The notes under the pieces were generated by a model. It saw nothing but the letters and a program-made list of their open reading frames with translations. It searched no databases and was not told where the DNA came from. From Megalopta genalis (lineage: Eukaryota > Arthropoda > Insecta > Hymenoptera > Halictidae), in the NCBI RefSeq assembly GCF_051020955.1, contig NW_027477025.1, positions 1 through 64,000 on the forward strand: DNA of 64,000 nucleotides. Direction: 5' to 3'. Below, piece by piece: positions 63,476 to 64,000 of this stretch (its first letter is position 1; every line of letters begins with the position of its first letter). The translations under genes and the position numbers were made by a program.

Positions 63476-64000
63476 GTGAAACAAGCGAGTTAGCTTCTAA
63501 TCCATGCGAAACAAATGATTTACCTTCAAATACTTGCGATATAAATGATTTAGCTTTAACTGGAAGCGAAACAAGCGAGTTAGCTTCTAATCCATGCGAA
63601 ACAAACGAGTTAGCTTCACATTAATTCGAAACACATGATTTAGCCTCAAATCAATGCGAGGTAGAAGATTTAGCTTCAAATCCATGCGAAACAAATGATT
63701 TTGCTTCAAATACTTGCGATATAAACGATATATCTTCAAATGCATGAGAAACAAACGAGTTAGCTTCACAGTCATTCGAAACACACCGTTTAGCTTCAAA
63801 TCAATGCGAAGTAGAAGGTTTAGCTTCAAATCCATGCGAAACAAATGATTTAGCTCCAAGTACTTGCGATATAAATGATTTAGCTTCAACTGGAAGCGAG
63901 ACAAACGAGTTAGCTTCACATTCATGCGAAAACACATGATTTATATTCAAAGCAACGCGAAGTAGAAGGATTAGCTTCAAATCCATGCGAAACAAATGGT

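Larger units (their letters stand above)
1..64000 (+). repeat. 30-bp satellite DNA array filling the whole window
   Basis: Every stretch of the window reads as a head-to-tail 30-bp monomer in the same orientation; I found no inverted block and no foreign insert. Two short blocks are nearly constant: TTAGCTTCAA, spanning the junction between monomers, and GCGA near the monomer centre. The bases between them vary and define five monomer types. Following the first base of the monomer, its position modulo 30 drifts from 21 at the left end to 14 at the right end, so about 2,132 monomers fit with a net change of about -7 nt. Read as codons, the types are ASNPCETNDL (a), ASNTCDINDL (b), ASTGSETSEL or ASNACETNEL (c), ASNPCETHDL or ASHSFETHDL (d) and ASNQCEVEGL (e). 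Long satellites of this kind are typical of eukaryotic heterochromatin; the species and chromosomal location are unknown. Confidence 0.97.
43574..64000 (+). repeat. Right sublineage of the array
   Basis: Beyond about 43.57 kb the register moves the other way, gaining about 24 nt. Three recurrent 1-nt insertions that I did not find to the left account for most of it: GCGAAAACACATG (about 15 copies, for example 44337, 50196, 55606, 58099, 61704, 63926), GATTTTAAATCC (51896, 52917, 55202, 57695, 60189, 62872) and GATTTAAAATCAATGC (45050, 47602, 48863, 54420, 62261). A d monomer with CATTAATTCG, a TAA stop in the repeat frame, recurs at least 17 times here but only about twice to the left (34501 and 43078). 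The region is therefore a separately amplified sublineage joined to the left one. Confidence 0.78.

Noticed and set aside
1..64000. A giant single-exon gene for a repeat protein on the forward strand
   Set aside because: The frame is broken dozens of times by stops and 1-nt indels, many of them amplified with the repeats; in-frame ATG codons are uncommon; and two antisense frames are equally open.
1..64000. Reassigned stop codons, as in ciliates (TAA and TAG read as Gln)
   Set aside because: TGA stops (for example 1464, 2927, 10345, 16729) and frameshifts interrupt the frame as well, so a changed code would not restore a continuous reading.
1..64000. CRISPR array
   Set aside because: There are no alternating identical repeats and unique spacers; the variable bases inside monomers are shared among hundreds of copies, and no cas genes are present.
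1..64000. CENP-B box in the d monomer (TTCGAAACA)
   Set aside because: Only the TTCG part and one A fit the known motif; the required CGGG part is absent in all copies looked at.
1..64000. Telomeric repeat, because TTAGC recurs
   Set aside because: TTAGC occurs once per 30 bp at the monomer junction; there is no short tandem run of TTAGG, TTAGGG or a similar telomere unit.

Overview
All 64,000 bases are one uninterrupted satellite DNA array. I see no unique-sequence gene, RNA gene, transposon, CRISPR array or regulatory region. The unit is a 30-bp monomer repeated head to tail in a single orientation, about 2,130 times. Tracking the monomer start along the window gives a net register change of only about -7 nt from end to end. 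The monomers form five recurring types (a, b, c, d, e) in a 150-bp higher-order repeat, with 90-bp a-b-c trimers mixed in. A consensus pentamer is about 36% G+C. An array of this size and hierarchy points to a eukaryotic genome, from heterochromatin, a (peri)centromere or a sex chromosome. Nothing identifies the species.

The frame that reads each monomer as a decapeptide like ASNPCETNDL stays open for up to 590 codons, and two antisense frames are also open. I judge these frames to be by-products of a stop-free unit whose length is a multiple of three. Stop codons and 1-nt frameshifts have been copied along with the repeats, the repeat frame itself seldom contains ATG, and most differences between monomers change the amino acid. 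A relic of a giant repeat-protein gene cannot be fully excluded.

Layout. 1-20 kb is a mosaic of 0.7-3 kb duplications, with a 2,728-bp tandem pair at 11.1-16.9 kb and copies spaced 12.7-15 kb apart. 20-43.6 kb holds nested tandem duplications with periods of 930, 1,617, 1,831 and 4,407 bp, partly inside an 8.3-8.7 kb duplication (26.3-35.0 kb and 35.3-43.6 kb). 43.6-64 kb is a different sublineage. It has its own 1-nt insertions and a TAA-bearing monomer, and is built from duplications with periods of 630, 841, 1,261 and 2,493 bp plus a 1.5 kb block repeated 7.7 kb away.

The parts do not act as genes in a pathway. They record how the array grew: 30-bp monomers, then 90/150-bp cassettes, then 0.4-4.4 kb blocks, then a 9-kb block. 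Large copies differ mostly by whole numbers of monomers, as expected from unequal exchange or replication slippage. The points most worth checking are the mixed trimer/pentamer order, the sharp sublineage boundary near 43.57 kb with reversed indel bias, the retained CpG in the monomer core, and the near-identical 2,493-bp pair, which is either very recent or an assembly artefact.
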